DNA from: Cyanoderma ruficeps
Taxonomy: Eukaryota > Chordata > Aves > Passeriformes > Timaliidae
DNA length: 64,000 bases
Reading direction: 5' to 3'
NCBI GenBank assembly: GCA_008694505.1
Contig: VZDJ01000061.1
Span: 290,346 to 354,345 of the forward strand
Shown here: piece after piece, positions 23,801-31,545 of the stretch
Numbering within the stretch: the stretch's first letter is position 1
How the letters are laid out: each line of letters starts with the position of its first letter
Program-made: the position numbers and the translations under genes
Notes under the pieces: model-generated
Database searches by the model: none
What the model was told of the DNA's origin: nothing
Seen by the model: the letters and a program-made list of their open reading frames with translations, nothing else

Positions 23801-25310
23801 AACATGGAATGGAATTCCATGGAATCATGGAGTTTCCTGAGCTGGAAAACACTGGGATCATCCAGTCCAACCCTTGGCCCTGCACAGACACCCCAACAAT
23901 CCCACCCTGGGCATCCCTGGGAGTGATGTCCAAACACTCCTGGAGCTCTGGCAGCCTCAGGGCTGTGGCCTTCCCTGGGGAGCCTGGGCAGTGCCTGAAC
24001 CCTCTGGGAGGAGAATCTTTCCCTGATATCCAAGCCAACCCTCCCCTGATACAGCTCCAGCCGTTCCCTGGTGTCCTGTCCCTGTCACAGGGAGCAGAGA
24101 TCAGAGCTGCCCCTCGGGATGAAACTGCAGCCCCCGAGGAGGGTCCCCTCAGTCTGTTCTCCAGCTGAACACACCCAGAGCCCTCAGCCCCTTGTCCTTG
24201 CTTTGGACCCTCTCTGACACCTTTAGATCTTTTCCATATTGTGGTGCCCAAACTGCCCCAGGACTGGAGGTGAGGCCACCCCAGTGCAGAAGAGTGGGAC
24301 AATCCCCTCCCTCACCTGTCTGGCAGTGCTGGACCTGATGTCCCCAGAGCCTGGTGACCCTTTGGGCTGCCAAGGTGCAGCTGACTCATTTGCATGTTTT
24401 AGCAAAGTCTCTCACCAATGTCTGGCAGAAATATTGCGTGGTATCTTCTCCAGAGGCCACCAGATGGAAAGAACAGATCGTGGTGGGATCTGTGGTTGGG
24501 ATGGGCTGTGCTGTTCTGCCCTTCTGACTTCAAAGAAAGGAAATAATCTCTGAAACACGAGTGTCAGTAGGTTTTAATTTGAATTGTTTTTGGTTTATCA
24601 GCACGGTTCAGCCAGAGAGCAAACCAGAGGAAGTGTCTGCTCCAAAGGACGTGGCCAGCCCAGCTTCTCCCCCGGCACCCGTCAGTCCCGTCAGTGCTGC
24701 AAAGCCACCGAGGGCAAACACCTCCTCACCTTCTGCTCAAGCAACTGCAGCTCCTGCCCTGTCAACACAGGTAAGGCCCAGAGCAGGGAATGGGAATGAC
24801 ACAGGGAGCTTTGCCAGGATGTGCTGGTGGTGCACCTGGGAGCTTCCCTCTGCTCGCTGTGCGCGTTGTGCTGCTGTGCCGTGACTTCGTGCCTGGGACA
24901 GGCTGGGAGGTGGTCGTGGTGTGTAAACCCCGCTCTTCTCCTTGATCCCAAAGGAGCCTCGCAAGCTCAGTTACGCTGAAGTTTGCCAGAAACCCCCAAA
25001 GGAGCCACCTCCAGCCCCTGTCCAACCTCTGAGGGAACATCGCGCCAACATCGTTCCCCCTGCCAAAAACGAAGAAAACGGTACGTCAGAGAAAGCTCCG
25101 GAAAAGGCTCCTCCTCACGAGAGGCCGGAAGGTCGGATGAAGGATTACTCCGGGAAGGATTACTCCGGGTTCCGCGGCAGCGGAGCTCCCAGGGGAGCTG
25201 CTGGGAAAATCAGGGAACAGAGGCGCCAGTTTGGACGCAGATCTTCGCCTCAGGGAGCGCCGCGCCGCCTCGGCAAGGAGCAGTACGTGCCACCCCGGTC
25301 ACCAAAGTAA
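8849..25310 (+). CDS. LARP4: La ribonucleoprotein 4 (LARP4), complete gene, 16 coding exons
   Basis: LARP4 is a cytoplasmic RNA-binding protein. In its family it binds poly(A) and the poly(A)-binding protein PABPC1, lengthens mRNA poly(A) tails and stabilises mRNAs. The exons join to 2202 nt (733 residues; human LARP4 is 724), and all phases agree. Visible domains: a PAM2w motif at residues 15-25 ([11 protein letters not shown], with the Trp22 that replaces the usual Phe); a La motif at about 113-198 ([45 protein letters not shown]); an RRM at about 200-283; and a long disordered C-terminus. The C-terminus contains an Arg/Gly-rich stretch ([11 protein letters not shown]), the block [15 protein letters not shown], the block [17 protein letters not shown] and a C-terminal [11 protein letters not shown]. 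These match LARP4 rather than LARP4B. DIP2B lies directly downstream, as in mammals. The start ATG has A at -3. The coordinates span introns; exon positions are listed separately. Confidence 0.97.
8867..13932 (+). other. LARP4: LARP4 intron 1
   Basis: A 5.1-kb intron running from GTGAGG to a CAG acceptor. Its first 700 bp are CpG-island sequence. The rest is unique-looking AT-rich DNA with no recognised mobile element or alternative exon that I could support. Confidence 0.85.
13933..14080 (+). CDS. LARP4: LARP4 coding exon 2 (PAM2w motif)
   Basis: Encodes residues 7-55, beginning [19 protein letters not shown]. The PABPC1-binding PAM2w Trp codon is at 13978-13980. The acceptor is a tandem CAGCAG (NAGNAG). 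Using the first AG includes Gln7, as in human; using the second would drop it without a frameshift. The donor is GTGAGG, phase 1. Confidence 0.93.
14081..15205 (+). other. LARP4: LARP4 intron 2
   Basis: A 1.1-kb intron with GTGAGG donor and CCAG acceptor. It holds no recognised repeat except a CpG-containing segment around 14325-14355 that resembles one in intron 10 (see findings). Confidence 0.85.
15206..15364 (+). CDS. LARP4: LARP4 coding exon 3
   Basis: Encodes residues 56-108: [17 protein letters not shown], then a less conserved acidic linker, then [12 protein letters not shown]. It matches the mammalian pre-La-motif linker (DICKEYEVMYSSSCE, EDLSYQIYDVSG). Acceptor TTTGCCAG and donor GTGAGT; both junctions split a Gly codon. 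Confidence 0.93.
15686..15761 (+). CDS. LARP4: LARP4 coding exon 4 (start of La motif)
   Basis: Encodes residues 109-133, [20 protein letters not shown] then FCFS. This is the first helix of the La motif. Acceptor CCTTTCAG, donor GTAGGT; it ends two bases into an Arg codon. Confidence 0.92.
16255..16391 (+). CDS. LARP4: LARP4 coding exon 5 (La motif core)
   Basis: Encodes [19 protein letters not shown], then [18 protein letters not shown] and LILEVLR, the core winged-helix La motif. Differences from human are conservative (I for V in WTxANM) except Glu to Gly in NMEGIKK and Pro to Met in TTDMDL. Donor GTAAGT. Confidence 0.95.
16631..16734 (+). CDS. LARP4: LARP4 coding exon 6 (La motif to RRM junction)
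   Basis: Encodes [16 protein letters not shown], then [19 protein letters not shown], the end of the La motif and the first beta strand of the RRM. Acceptor TTATTTTCAG, donor GTAAGT, ends in phase 0. Confidence 0.95.
17708..17818 (+). CDS. LARP4: LARP4 coding exon 7 (RRM)
   Basis: 37 codons: [19 protein letters not shown], then [18 protein letters not shown]. This is the central RRM helix and strands and is nearly identical to human. Acceptor TCCCCAG, donor GTAAGG. Confidence 0.95.
18188..18241 (+). CDS. LARP4: LARP4 coding exon 8 (RRM)
   Basis: 18 codons, [18 protein letters not shown], the second RRM helix. Acceptor TCCACAG, donor GTGAGG, phase 0 on both sides, so this exon could be skipped in frame. 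Confidence 0.94.
18838..19047 (+). CDS. LARP4: LARP4 coding exon 9
   Basis: 70 codons: [16 protein letters not shown] closes the RRM, then a Gln/Pro/Tyr-rich linker ([35 protein letters not shown]). Acceptor CTTGCAG, donor GTGAGT, phase 0. Confidence 0.95.
19496..19599 (+). CDS. LARP4: LARP4 coding exon 10
   Basis: Encodes [20 protein letters not shown], then [14 protein letters not shown], collinear with the human linker. Acceptor TTGCAG, donor GTAAGA; it ends two bases into an Arg codon. Confidence 0.94.
19600..22179 (+). other. LARP4: LARP4 intron 10
   Basis: A 2.6-kb intron. A pyrimidine-rich stretch of over 100 nt (about 20771-20897) directly precedes a 27-nt candidate microexon at 20898-20924. 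I recognise no transposable element in it. Confidence 0.8.
20898..20924 (+). other. LARP4: Candidate LARP4 microexon (27 nt, frame-preserving)
   Basis: The segment is bounded by TTCTGCCCAG on the left and G|GTAAGA on the right, after an unusually long polypyrimidine tract. Spliced between exons 10 (phase 2) and 11, it would insert nine residues, QGCGLLDDG, without a frameshift or stop. TGC triplets immediately upstream of the acceptor resemble the intronic enhancer used by the neural microexon regulator SRRM4. This is a prediction; I do not know such an exon in reference LARP4 transcripts. Confidence 0.3.
22180..22404 (+). CDS. LARP4: LARP4 coding exon 11
   Basis: Encodes [35 protein letters not shown] and [12 protein letters not shown], the disordered middle of LARP4. 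Relative to human it has an extra Val-Gly before the Arg/Gly cluster. Acceptor TCTCCGCAG, donor GTAAAG. Confidence 0.93.
22728..22776 (+). CDS. LARP4: LARP4 coding exon 12 (Arg-rich)
   Basis: Encodes [16 protein letters not shown], a strongly basic patch conserved with human LARP4. It is 49 nt long. Acceptor CTTTAAAG, donor GTAAGT, ends in phase 0. Confidence 0.94.
22971..23129 (+). CDS. LARP4: LARP4 coding exon 13
   Basis: 53 codons, including [15 protein letters not shown] and [12 protein letters not shown]. This segment is conserved across the LARP4/4B family. The acceptor CCTTCTCCAG is strong. The donor GTGCCT departs from consensus at +3 to +5, so splicing may be inefficient; continued reading stays open for a further stretch. 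Confidence 0.92.
23669..23790 (+). CDS. LARP4: LARP4 coding exon 14
   Basis: Encodes a Pro/Ser/Ala-rich disordered segment ([30 protein letters not shown]) that is poorly conserved with mammals. The call rests on good splice signals (CTTTGCAG and GTATGC) and consistent phase rather than on identity. Confidence 0.85.
23804..24390 (-). repeat. CR1 LINE, about 590 bp, inside LARP4 intron 14
   Basis: Antisense CR1 whose 3' terminus lies only some 15 bp beyond the exon 14 donor. Recognisable blocks are CCTGCACAGACACCCCAACA, CTCCTGGAGCTCTGGCAGCC, GTCCTGTCCCTGTCACAGGG and CAGCCCCTTGTCCTTGCTTT. It matches the + strand copy near 54.1-54.6 kb over most of its length but lacks about 35 bp present there. 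Stop-free frames within it are not functional CR1 ORFs. Confidence 0.9.
24602..24770 (+). CDS. LARP4: LARP4 coding exon 15
   Basis: Encodes [18 protein letters not shown], then Pro/Ser/Ala-rich sequence with [18 protein letters not shown], which aligns with the human TTKPSRASTASP region. Acceptor TTTATCAG, donor GTAAGG. Confidence 0.9.
24954..25310 (+). CDS. LARP4: LARP4 coding exon 16 (terminal)
   Basis: 118 codons plus TAA. It begins [18 protein letters not shown] and ends [11 protein letters not shown]. It includes [20 protein letters not shown] 15-bp tandem duplication (25140-25154 and 25155-25169) makes KDYSG occur twice, where human has it once. The acceptor CCCAAAG has a weak pyrimidine tract. 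Confidence 0.95.
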   Translation, partial: EPRKLSYAEVCQKPPKEPPPAPVQPLREHRANIVPPAKNEENGTSEKAPEKAPPHERPEGRMKDYSGKDYSGFRGSGAPRGAAGKIREQRRQFGRRSSPQGAPRRLGKEQYVPPRSPK

Positions 25311-26770
25311 CGCTGGGCCAGCCAATGATTCTGTGTTTCACTTGAGCTGTGGACTTAAAGAGCAGCAGGGAGAGGGAGAGACTGAGGAGGGAAGGATTTG
25401 GGAAGGGGGAAAATACTGAACTGGAGCGTGGCTTTTGTGTGGAGAAGTTTGTGGAAGGGTCCCTAAAATTCATCTCTAAAAGTGATTTCACATAATGCTG
25501 GAGGATTCCAATCACTATAAATAATAGAGATTATAATTTTTGTATTTTTTTTTTTGTTTTGTTTTTAATTTGCAGAGGGTTTCCTGCTTGAGATCAGCTT
25601 TGGGATTGTGAAAGTAGAGTTTTGACAAAGTGGAAGAATACGAGTTGACAAATTAACCTGTCTCTCGGTGTAGGAGAAAAAAAGGATAAGAGAATATTAT
25701 TTTTGGAAAATGAGCATTTCTGTAAGATTAGAACTTTTTTTAACCTATTTAACGTTTGGCTTGTGGGCTGGTGTGTCTGCCATGGATGGCCTGGCATTGC
25801 AGAGGCCTCTGCAGCAGCACGAGTGCAGCCAGAACTGTTGTCATCACTTAGTCACTGATGATGAAAACTGAATGTACTACTGTAGTAACCCATGTGTTTC
25901 CAGCTTGAAGTAGAGTCTCTTGACCTTACTAATACTTCATTCAGCAAGCTTTTTAAGGTGTAAGCTTTGCAGGATACTGGATTGTAGACGAGAGTGAGTG
26001 GACAGCAGGAATCGTCTCGTAGACGCAGCGAAGGAGGCAAAGGGAGCATGTGAGAATTTTTATAATGCCCTTTTTCCTCGCCTCCTTTTGAGGGCAACTC
26101 CTTAGGTTTGGGGTTTTGTTTGTGTGCTTTTTCCCCTCTCTTGTTACTTTCTCTAATTTCTTTATTACAGACTTTAGTGCATTTTTCTTGGTTGTGTTTT
26201 CCTGAGGCAGCCCCAGGGTAGGACGGGCAGGTGGCTACACTCAGCACCTGGTGTTACCTGCACAGGTAAAGAGCCTGGAATTCCAGCTGCAGATGTGGAA
26301 TTCTGCCTTGCAGGTGGGAGCTCTGGGCACTCACTGTCATCTCTGGGTGACTGGGCAGCAAACCAGAGCTGTGGCTGGGTTTTCTCTGTGCTGACTCTGG
26401 AATAGGCTGTTGGCTGCTGTATTGCAAGAAATCAGGGTTTAGACTCCTGGGAACTCGTTGTTTACAGCTGATGTCATAGCAACTGACTCCTTTTTAACCG
26501 TTTCAAGTGGAACTAAAGATGCAGAGTTAAAAGAAATCCCCTGGTGTTCAGAGAAGCTACTGGAGCAGTGGCTCCTTGCCAGTTGTGTGCTGACTGAATT
26601 TGCAACACTATTGTGCAGTTAAGTGGTTAAGTTTCAGGGTGATTAATGACTGAAATAGGAACATTCAGCACATTAATCTGCCAAAATCAGCATACCAGGG
26701 TTCAAAGTTCTGTATAAAGTGTTAAGGAAAAGTAGCTTCCAGCAGTAAGAATCACATCTTTATTTTTTTC

Positions 26771-26820
26771 CTCTTTTTTTTTTTTTTTTTTTTTTTTNTT
26801 TTTTTTTTTTTTTTTTTTTT
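26771..26820 (+). repeat. Poly(T) tract with an ambiguous base
   Basis: Roughly 47 uninterrupted T residues except for an N at 26798, inside the predicted LARP4 3' UTR. The N within a homopolymer suggests unresolved length, so the true tract may be longer or shorter. Confidence 0.9.
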
Positions 26821-27155
26821 AGTGGATAGCAAGTGTACAAATTTAAAGTTGTAAGTTGTGAACACTGGAAAACTCAATTGTGATATATTCCGTAACCATC
26901 TTAGTAATATATGCTCGTGTTGCCATAGAATGAATGTAAGTGGCAGTTAAAATAACTGTGAAATTTTTCATCTTCTGATTTCTTAGCCAGATAACCCTTG
27001 GCGACTTGGGCCTCAGTAGGAATTCTCTTATCAACTGCTTGGAGAACACTCATATCTATTTTTATAAATATATATATAAAGCCAGAGTTGTCATTTCTCT
27101 AACTTATTATTCAGCTTGGCGATTGCTTTGAGTTGATTCATAAGACAATACGATG

Positions 27156-27162
27156 TATTTAT
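27156..27162 (+). promoter_or_regulatory. LARP4: TATTTAT AU-rich element in LARP4 3' UTR
   Basis: This heptamer fits the core recognised by tristetraprolin-family proteins. Regulation of human LARP4 mRNA by tristetraprolin has been reported, so a conserved element would be expected. Whether this copy is the functional one is not shown. Confidence 0.35.
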
Positions 27163-27208
27163 GCAGTGAACTGTTCATTTCTACCCATGTCACCGAGAGA
27201 GAGTCAGA

Positions 27209-27441
27209 GGATCATGGAACGGGCTGAGTTGGAAGGGAACCCATCAGGATCATGGAGTGCCACTCCTGGCCCTGCACAGACACCCCAACATCCCACCCTG
27301 TGCCTAAAAGCATTGTCTGAGTGCTTCTTGAAATCAGACAGGCTTGGAGCTGTGAGTCCTTCCCTCTGGGGGAAGGACTTTCTCCTGATCCCCCACCTCA
27401 ACCTCCCCCAACTCAGCTCCCTGCCATTTCCTTGGTCCTGA
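27209..27441 (-). repeat. CR1 LINE 3'-end fragment in LARP4 3' UTR
   Basis: Antisense CR1: GGATCATGGAACGGGCTGAG, GGAAGGGAACCCATCAGGAT, CCTGCACAGACACCCCAACA. It is more diverged than the copy at 23.8 kb and is truncated next to a TA-rich simple repeat. Confidence 0.85.
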
Positions 27442-27443
27442 GG

Positions 27444-27497
27444 TATGTAGACATATATATATTTATATCTATATCTATAGATACAGATATATATAAA
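27444..27497. repeat. TA-rich microsatellite
   Basis: Alternating TATA and TATC runs directly abut the 5'-truncation end of the CR1 copy. Confidence 0.85.
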
Positions 27498-30064
27498 CCC
27501 CAAAATCACAATTCGCTTTGAAACTACCTGTACTGGGTTTGGGAGTTTTTTTTTTTTTAATTTAGTAAAAAAAAATCGTTGATCACATCCACAGTTTAGG
27601 GATTCTTACAGACCCTTCTCCTTTTATTTTGATAACGCTACTCTTGTTGGAACGATATGCAAGTTTAAATATTTAGTCTCAAAGTCCTGAAATGCAAAGT
27701 TTAGTTCATTTTAAAGGCTCTAAACAATTCCTGCAGCCAAACTGGAACAAAACAAGCCTGGAGGATGGTTGATGGGTGATTAGGGGAGGCGTGTTCTGGG
27801 ATGTTGAGGAAGCATTGGGGTGCTGACAGGAATTGTGAGGAGAGGGGCTGGTGCAGGTGTTGCTCAGAATTCCCTGATCCAAAGTCAGTGACTTGATTGT
27901 GCTGAGAGGTCCTGAGTGCTGAAAAGGAGCTTCTGTCATCGATCAGATGTGGGGAAACCCAACCAGCTGTGGCTGCATCTTCCTTGTGGGGCGATGGCAG
28001 AGGGATGCTCTGTGAGTGCTGGGAGTGTTTCAGCAGCAAGTCATGGCCCTTGTGCCCTGGATGAAGGTCAGGCTTTAACTCTTGGCTTTTCCCAGCACAT
28101 CCAAACCTCTCTCAGCTTAGGGCACATGGAATGATTTATTTCACACCTGCGTGCAAGGATTTCCTGTGAGCGTTTCCTTTCCACCATTTCCAACTGTGGT
28201 TTGGGGTTTTTTTGGGGTNTTTCTATTCTTTTCTGTGCAGGGGGAAATTCCCAGTTGGATTCAGAGGCTGTGGAACTGTAGTGGGGTGGGAGTTCTCAGC
28301 ACTGGGACCTGGCAGGGACTGGCTTTGCCTTTTCCTCCCCGTGCTGGGCTGGGGAAGGATCTTGTGCCTGTCCCCACCAGTTGGGCAGACTGGGGAAACT
28401 GGGACAGGGAGGTGGACTGGAGCCAGACCCACTGCTGGGGCAGCTCCTGGATCCATGGGAGCTCCTGGATTCGTGGATTTTCTGTGTCAGCAGTGCTGGA
28501 ACTGTCCCTGTCACAGGCTCCAGGTGCACTCCAAGTGACCACAGCTCTCTCTCCGTGGTTCCCTCACGGGATAAAAACTCTCCTGCTGTGCTGATATTAA
28601 AGACCAGGAGGTGCAAATCACACCCAACTTTCAGTTTTAGGAACTGTGACTTGTTTTCAGAGTTGGTGAACTTCCGTTAGGGACAGAAATACATTTCCCA
28701 GTTCAGTTCTTTTCCAAATTACTGCGTGTGGAAAAGATTGGGGCACTCTTCTCGTGCTTCTGCTGGGGAGTGAGAAGAAGAAATTCTTTGCATGTGATAG
28801 TAAAATTAAAAGTGCAAAAAGTTTTGTTTCTTTTGATTTGTAAACATTAAGTTAGTTTTATAGTATCTTACATTCCTGCTCTTGTTGTTTTGTTGTTTTG
28901 TTTGTTTTTTTTTTTTAATTAGCCTGGCACAGTATGATGGTGCAGTTTTAGCTGTAAAAAAAAAAAAAAGAAAAAAAAGTAAAAAAAAGTAACCCATTAT
29001 TAACCAGAAGAGAAAGATGATACTGTGGCAGATCAGTAGCAAATAAGTGACTTAATCAATGCTTTACTGTAGTTAAATAGCTATGGCCTTACTACTTTGT
29101 CAATATCAGCTTAATTGTCTTGAAACTGTCTGCGATTTTTACTGTTCCCGGGTGAGTTTACCTGGGCTGAGATATCTGGTATGTACAGATGATATTTTAA
29201 ATTTGTAAAATGCACCATTGTATTACAGACGATGCAACAGAAATGCACTTCGGGGGGAAATGGCTTCTGATGAGTTTTTTTGTAAATCCTTGATTACTAC
29301 AGATATGCAATAGAGTTTTTTTGTTTCTAATTTTGATATTTCCTTCTGAAACGTAAGATTGTTGCCATTAATCTGAATGATTTATCATGCTCTTCTTTGC
29401 GTGTATATATTCCATATAGTCTGAGCTTCCTTTAGGATGGTACATAATTTTTGGGTTGTTGTAGTATTTTAGTTTGGCTCTTCTCTTCAGTGCCTTTAGC
29501 GCAGGCACTTCAAGAGGTTCATTGAGTCTGTTTTTAATGTACAGTTGGGAGGACTTGAAATGGAGTTAAAGCAACTTATTTCTGAGAAAAAAAAATCCAT
29601 CTGCAAACTAACCTGTAACAACTTTAAAATTTTATATTTAAGAACCAGATGTTTATTTTTATGGAACTTCAGTTATGGATACAGTTTCCAAAAAAAAAAA
29701 AAAGAAGCAACTTCAAATGTAAACAGACTGTGCACAAATGGGTTTTGTTCTAATTTTTATAGAATACAAAATATTCAGATAATATATTGAGCTTGAGTTA
29801 CTACAGACATCTTGTTCCTCCCGGATGAATCCAGCTTCCCCTTGGCATTGACGATCTCTCTTCAAAGTGGTAGGAAAGGAGAAAAAAAGCGACTTATCTG
29901 GCTTTTAGACTGTCTGTTCTGGTTTATTCCTGTTGTCAAAATGTCCAAAACAAAATTTGTGTAAAGTAGGTTCATGCTTTAAGTGTTCAAATGATAATAC
30001 ATGTATTTGTATTTGTTTTTGACATTGCCAAGGTGCTATGGGAAAATGAAATAACAGTTAGAAA

Positions 30065-30070
30065 AATAAA
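30065..30070 (+). terminator. LARP4: Polyadenylation signal AATAAA, probable LARP4 3' end
   Basis: This is a canonical hexamer. An A-rich tract follows at about 30083-30151, and a T/G-rich stretch (TTATTTGTGTCTTTGGAGG) lies near 30178. Cleavage probably falls within about 10-30 nt of the hexamer. The A-rich tract makes the exact site hard to define. Confidence 0.6.
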
Positions 30071-30082
30071 GCTGATTTAAAA

Positions 30083-30151
30083 GAAAAAAACCCACCAAAA
30101 AAAAAAAAAAAGAAAACAAACCAAAAAAAAGAAAAAAAAAGAAAAAAAAAA
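30083..30151 (+). repeat. A-rich low-complexity tract
   Basis: Interrupted poly(A) with CC and G interruptions, directly downstream of the LARP4 polyadenylation signal. It is genomic, so oligo-dT priming could mis-map the transcript end here. Confidence 0.9.
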
Positions 30152-30725
30152 CCTTTAAACCACAACTCCCTGAGCTCTTATTTGTGTCTTTGGAGGTTGA
30201 AATGTGTTTAGTGCAGGGGGATGAAGGGAGAGATCCTGGGTTCTGCTGGGAGTTGGGGCTTTGTGACAATTCCAGGCTGAGTCAGGCTGGAGGGAACACG
30301 GCGAGTCCCACTGGAGGTTCCAGTTCCTGCTCCAGCGCAGGGCACAGGATTGCGGCCAGAGGGTTCTGGAATATGCCAGGGAGGGAGACATCGCTCCCGC
30401 TCTGCTTCCAGTGCTCACTGCAAAGCTCTTCCCGATGTTCGGGTGGAGCTGCCCCGGTGTCAGTTCCTCCCCGTCCCTCGGGGCAGAGTCTGGTCCGTCC
30501 TCAGCACCCGCTGTGGGTGTTTGACACTTGGATCAGGTCCTCGGAGGGCCCCCAAATACCTCAGAGCCTTTCCCCTGAGAGCTGCTCCTGTCCCTTCGTG
30601 GTCACCTGGGCCGCAGCCGCTCCAGGAGCTCCGGGTCCATCCAGAACGGGACCCGGCTCCGGAGAGCCCGGAGGCTTCACCCCGCACGGTGCCCGCTACC
30701 GGGGAGGCTGAGCACAGACCCCGGG
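30152..30725. other. LARP4-DIP2B intergenic spacer
   Basis: Unique sequence, rising in GC from about 30.3 kb into the DIP2B CpG island. I see no coding exon or recognised repeat. Confidence 0.6.
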
Positions 30726-31300
30726 ATGGGAACGGGGACCGGGGACAGAACAGGGAACGGGACCGGAGACGAGCGCCGAGGGCAGGAGCAGGAGCGGGGA
30801 TCAGGAGCAGGACTGGGGACGGGAGCAGAATGGGGCCCGGGAGCAAAACGGGGACCAGGGATTGGGACTGGTACCGGAGATCGAAAGCAGGACAGGGGAC
30901 GGGGCCTGGGGACAGAACCAGCACTGGGTACGAGGAACGGGAGCAGAACCAGGACTGAGAGCGGACCAAGGCGCGGGAGCAGAACTGGGACCAGGAGTGG
31001 GGATCTGGAGCAGAACCAGGAGTGCGGACGGGGATCGGGATGGGGCACAGGGCCAGGAGCAGAACCGGGATCGGGCCGGGTGCAGAACCAGGGTCGGGCC
31101 AGGAGCAGAACCGGGACCGGGCCGGGTGCAGAACCGGACTCGGGATCGTGCCGGGTGCAGAACCAGGATCGTGCCGGGTGCAGAACCAGGGTCGGGCCGG
31201 GAGCAGAACCAGGATCGGGCCGGGAGCAGAACCAGGATCGGGCCGGGAGCAGAACCGGGATCGGGAATCAGAGTCGGGATCGGGCCGGGTGCAGGACCGG
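30726..31300 (+). repeat. G-rich minisatellite upstream of DIP2B (23-bp unit in its 3' half)
   Basis: A degenerate array of GGGACCGGGAGCAGAACC-like units. From about 31047 it settles into a 23-bp period with roughly nine copies of GGATCGGGCCGGGAGCAGAA followed by CCA; variants carry GTGCAG in place of GAGCAG. The strand is strongly G-skewed. The array creates very long stop-free frames on both strands, which I judge non-coding. Confidence 0.9.
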
Positions 31301-31352
31301 GGCGGGGCCGCGCGGGGGCGCAGCGGGGCCCGGGGCGCGCGCGCCGCGCGGT

Positions 31353-31358
31353 CACGTG
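31353..31358. promoter_or_regulatory. DIP2B: CACGTG E-box in DIP2B promoter
   Basis: A palindromic CACGTG in the context GGTCACGTGCC, which suits USF or MiT/TFE-type bHLH-zip factors. It lies 111 bp upstream of the DIP2B ATG, in the CpG core. Confidence 0.4.
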
Positions 31359-31379
31359 CCGGCGGCGCCGGGCTCAGCC

Positions 31380-31430
31380 ATGGCGGACGCTGCGGCCGCT
31401 CCCGCTCCCCCCGCGCCCCGCGGCCGCTGA
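31380..31430 (+). CDS. Upstream ORF in DIP2B leader (16 codons plus TGA)
   Basis: ATG in strong context (GCCATGG, G at -3 and +4), encoding MADAAAAPAPPAPRGR. It ends 33 nt before the DIP2B ATG and lies in the same reading frame. If the transcript starts upstream of 31380, this uORF would be translated first and could limit DIP2B initiation. No transcript evidence is available here. Confidence 0.4.
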   Translation: MADAAAAPAPPAPRGR

Positions 31431-31463
31431 GCCCCCGCCGCGCCCCGACCCCCGCCCGCCGCC

Positions 31464-31545
31464 ATGGCCGAGCCCGCGGCCGTGTCCTCGCTGCCCCGCG
31501 AGGTCCGCGAGCAGCTGGCCGAGCTGGAGCTGGAGCTCTCGGAAG
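31464..31545 (+). CDS. DIP2B: DIP2B coding exon 1
   Basis: Encodes MAEPAAVSSLPREVREQL then AELELELSEG. The start has a perfect Kozak context (GCCGCCATGG). Donor GTGAGT; it ends one base into a Gly codon. Confidence 0.95.

Larger units (their letters stand above)
25311..30085 (+). other. LARP4: LARP4 3' untranslated region (predicted)
   Basis: About 4.8 kb without coding potential, between the stop codon and the AATAAA at 30065-30070. The long length agrees with the long mammalian LARP4 3' UTR. It contains a homopolymeric T tract at 26771-26820, an antisense CR1 at 27209-27441, a TA-rich simple repeat at 27444-27497, several ATTTA pentamers and a TATTTAT heptamer at 27156-27162. The end point is inferred from the polyadenylation signal; I see no canonical AATAAA upstream of it in this segment. 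Confidence 0.7.

Noticed and set aside
23589..24302. A 237-codon minus-strand open frame
   Set aside because: It runs along an antisense CR1 copy and partly opposite LARP4 exon 14. It is a shadow frame.
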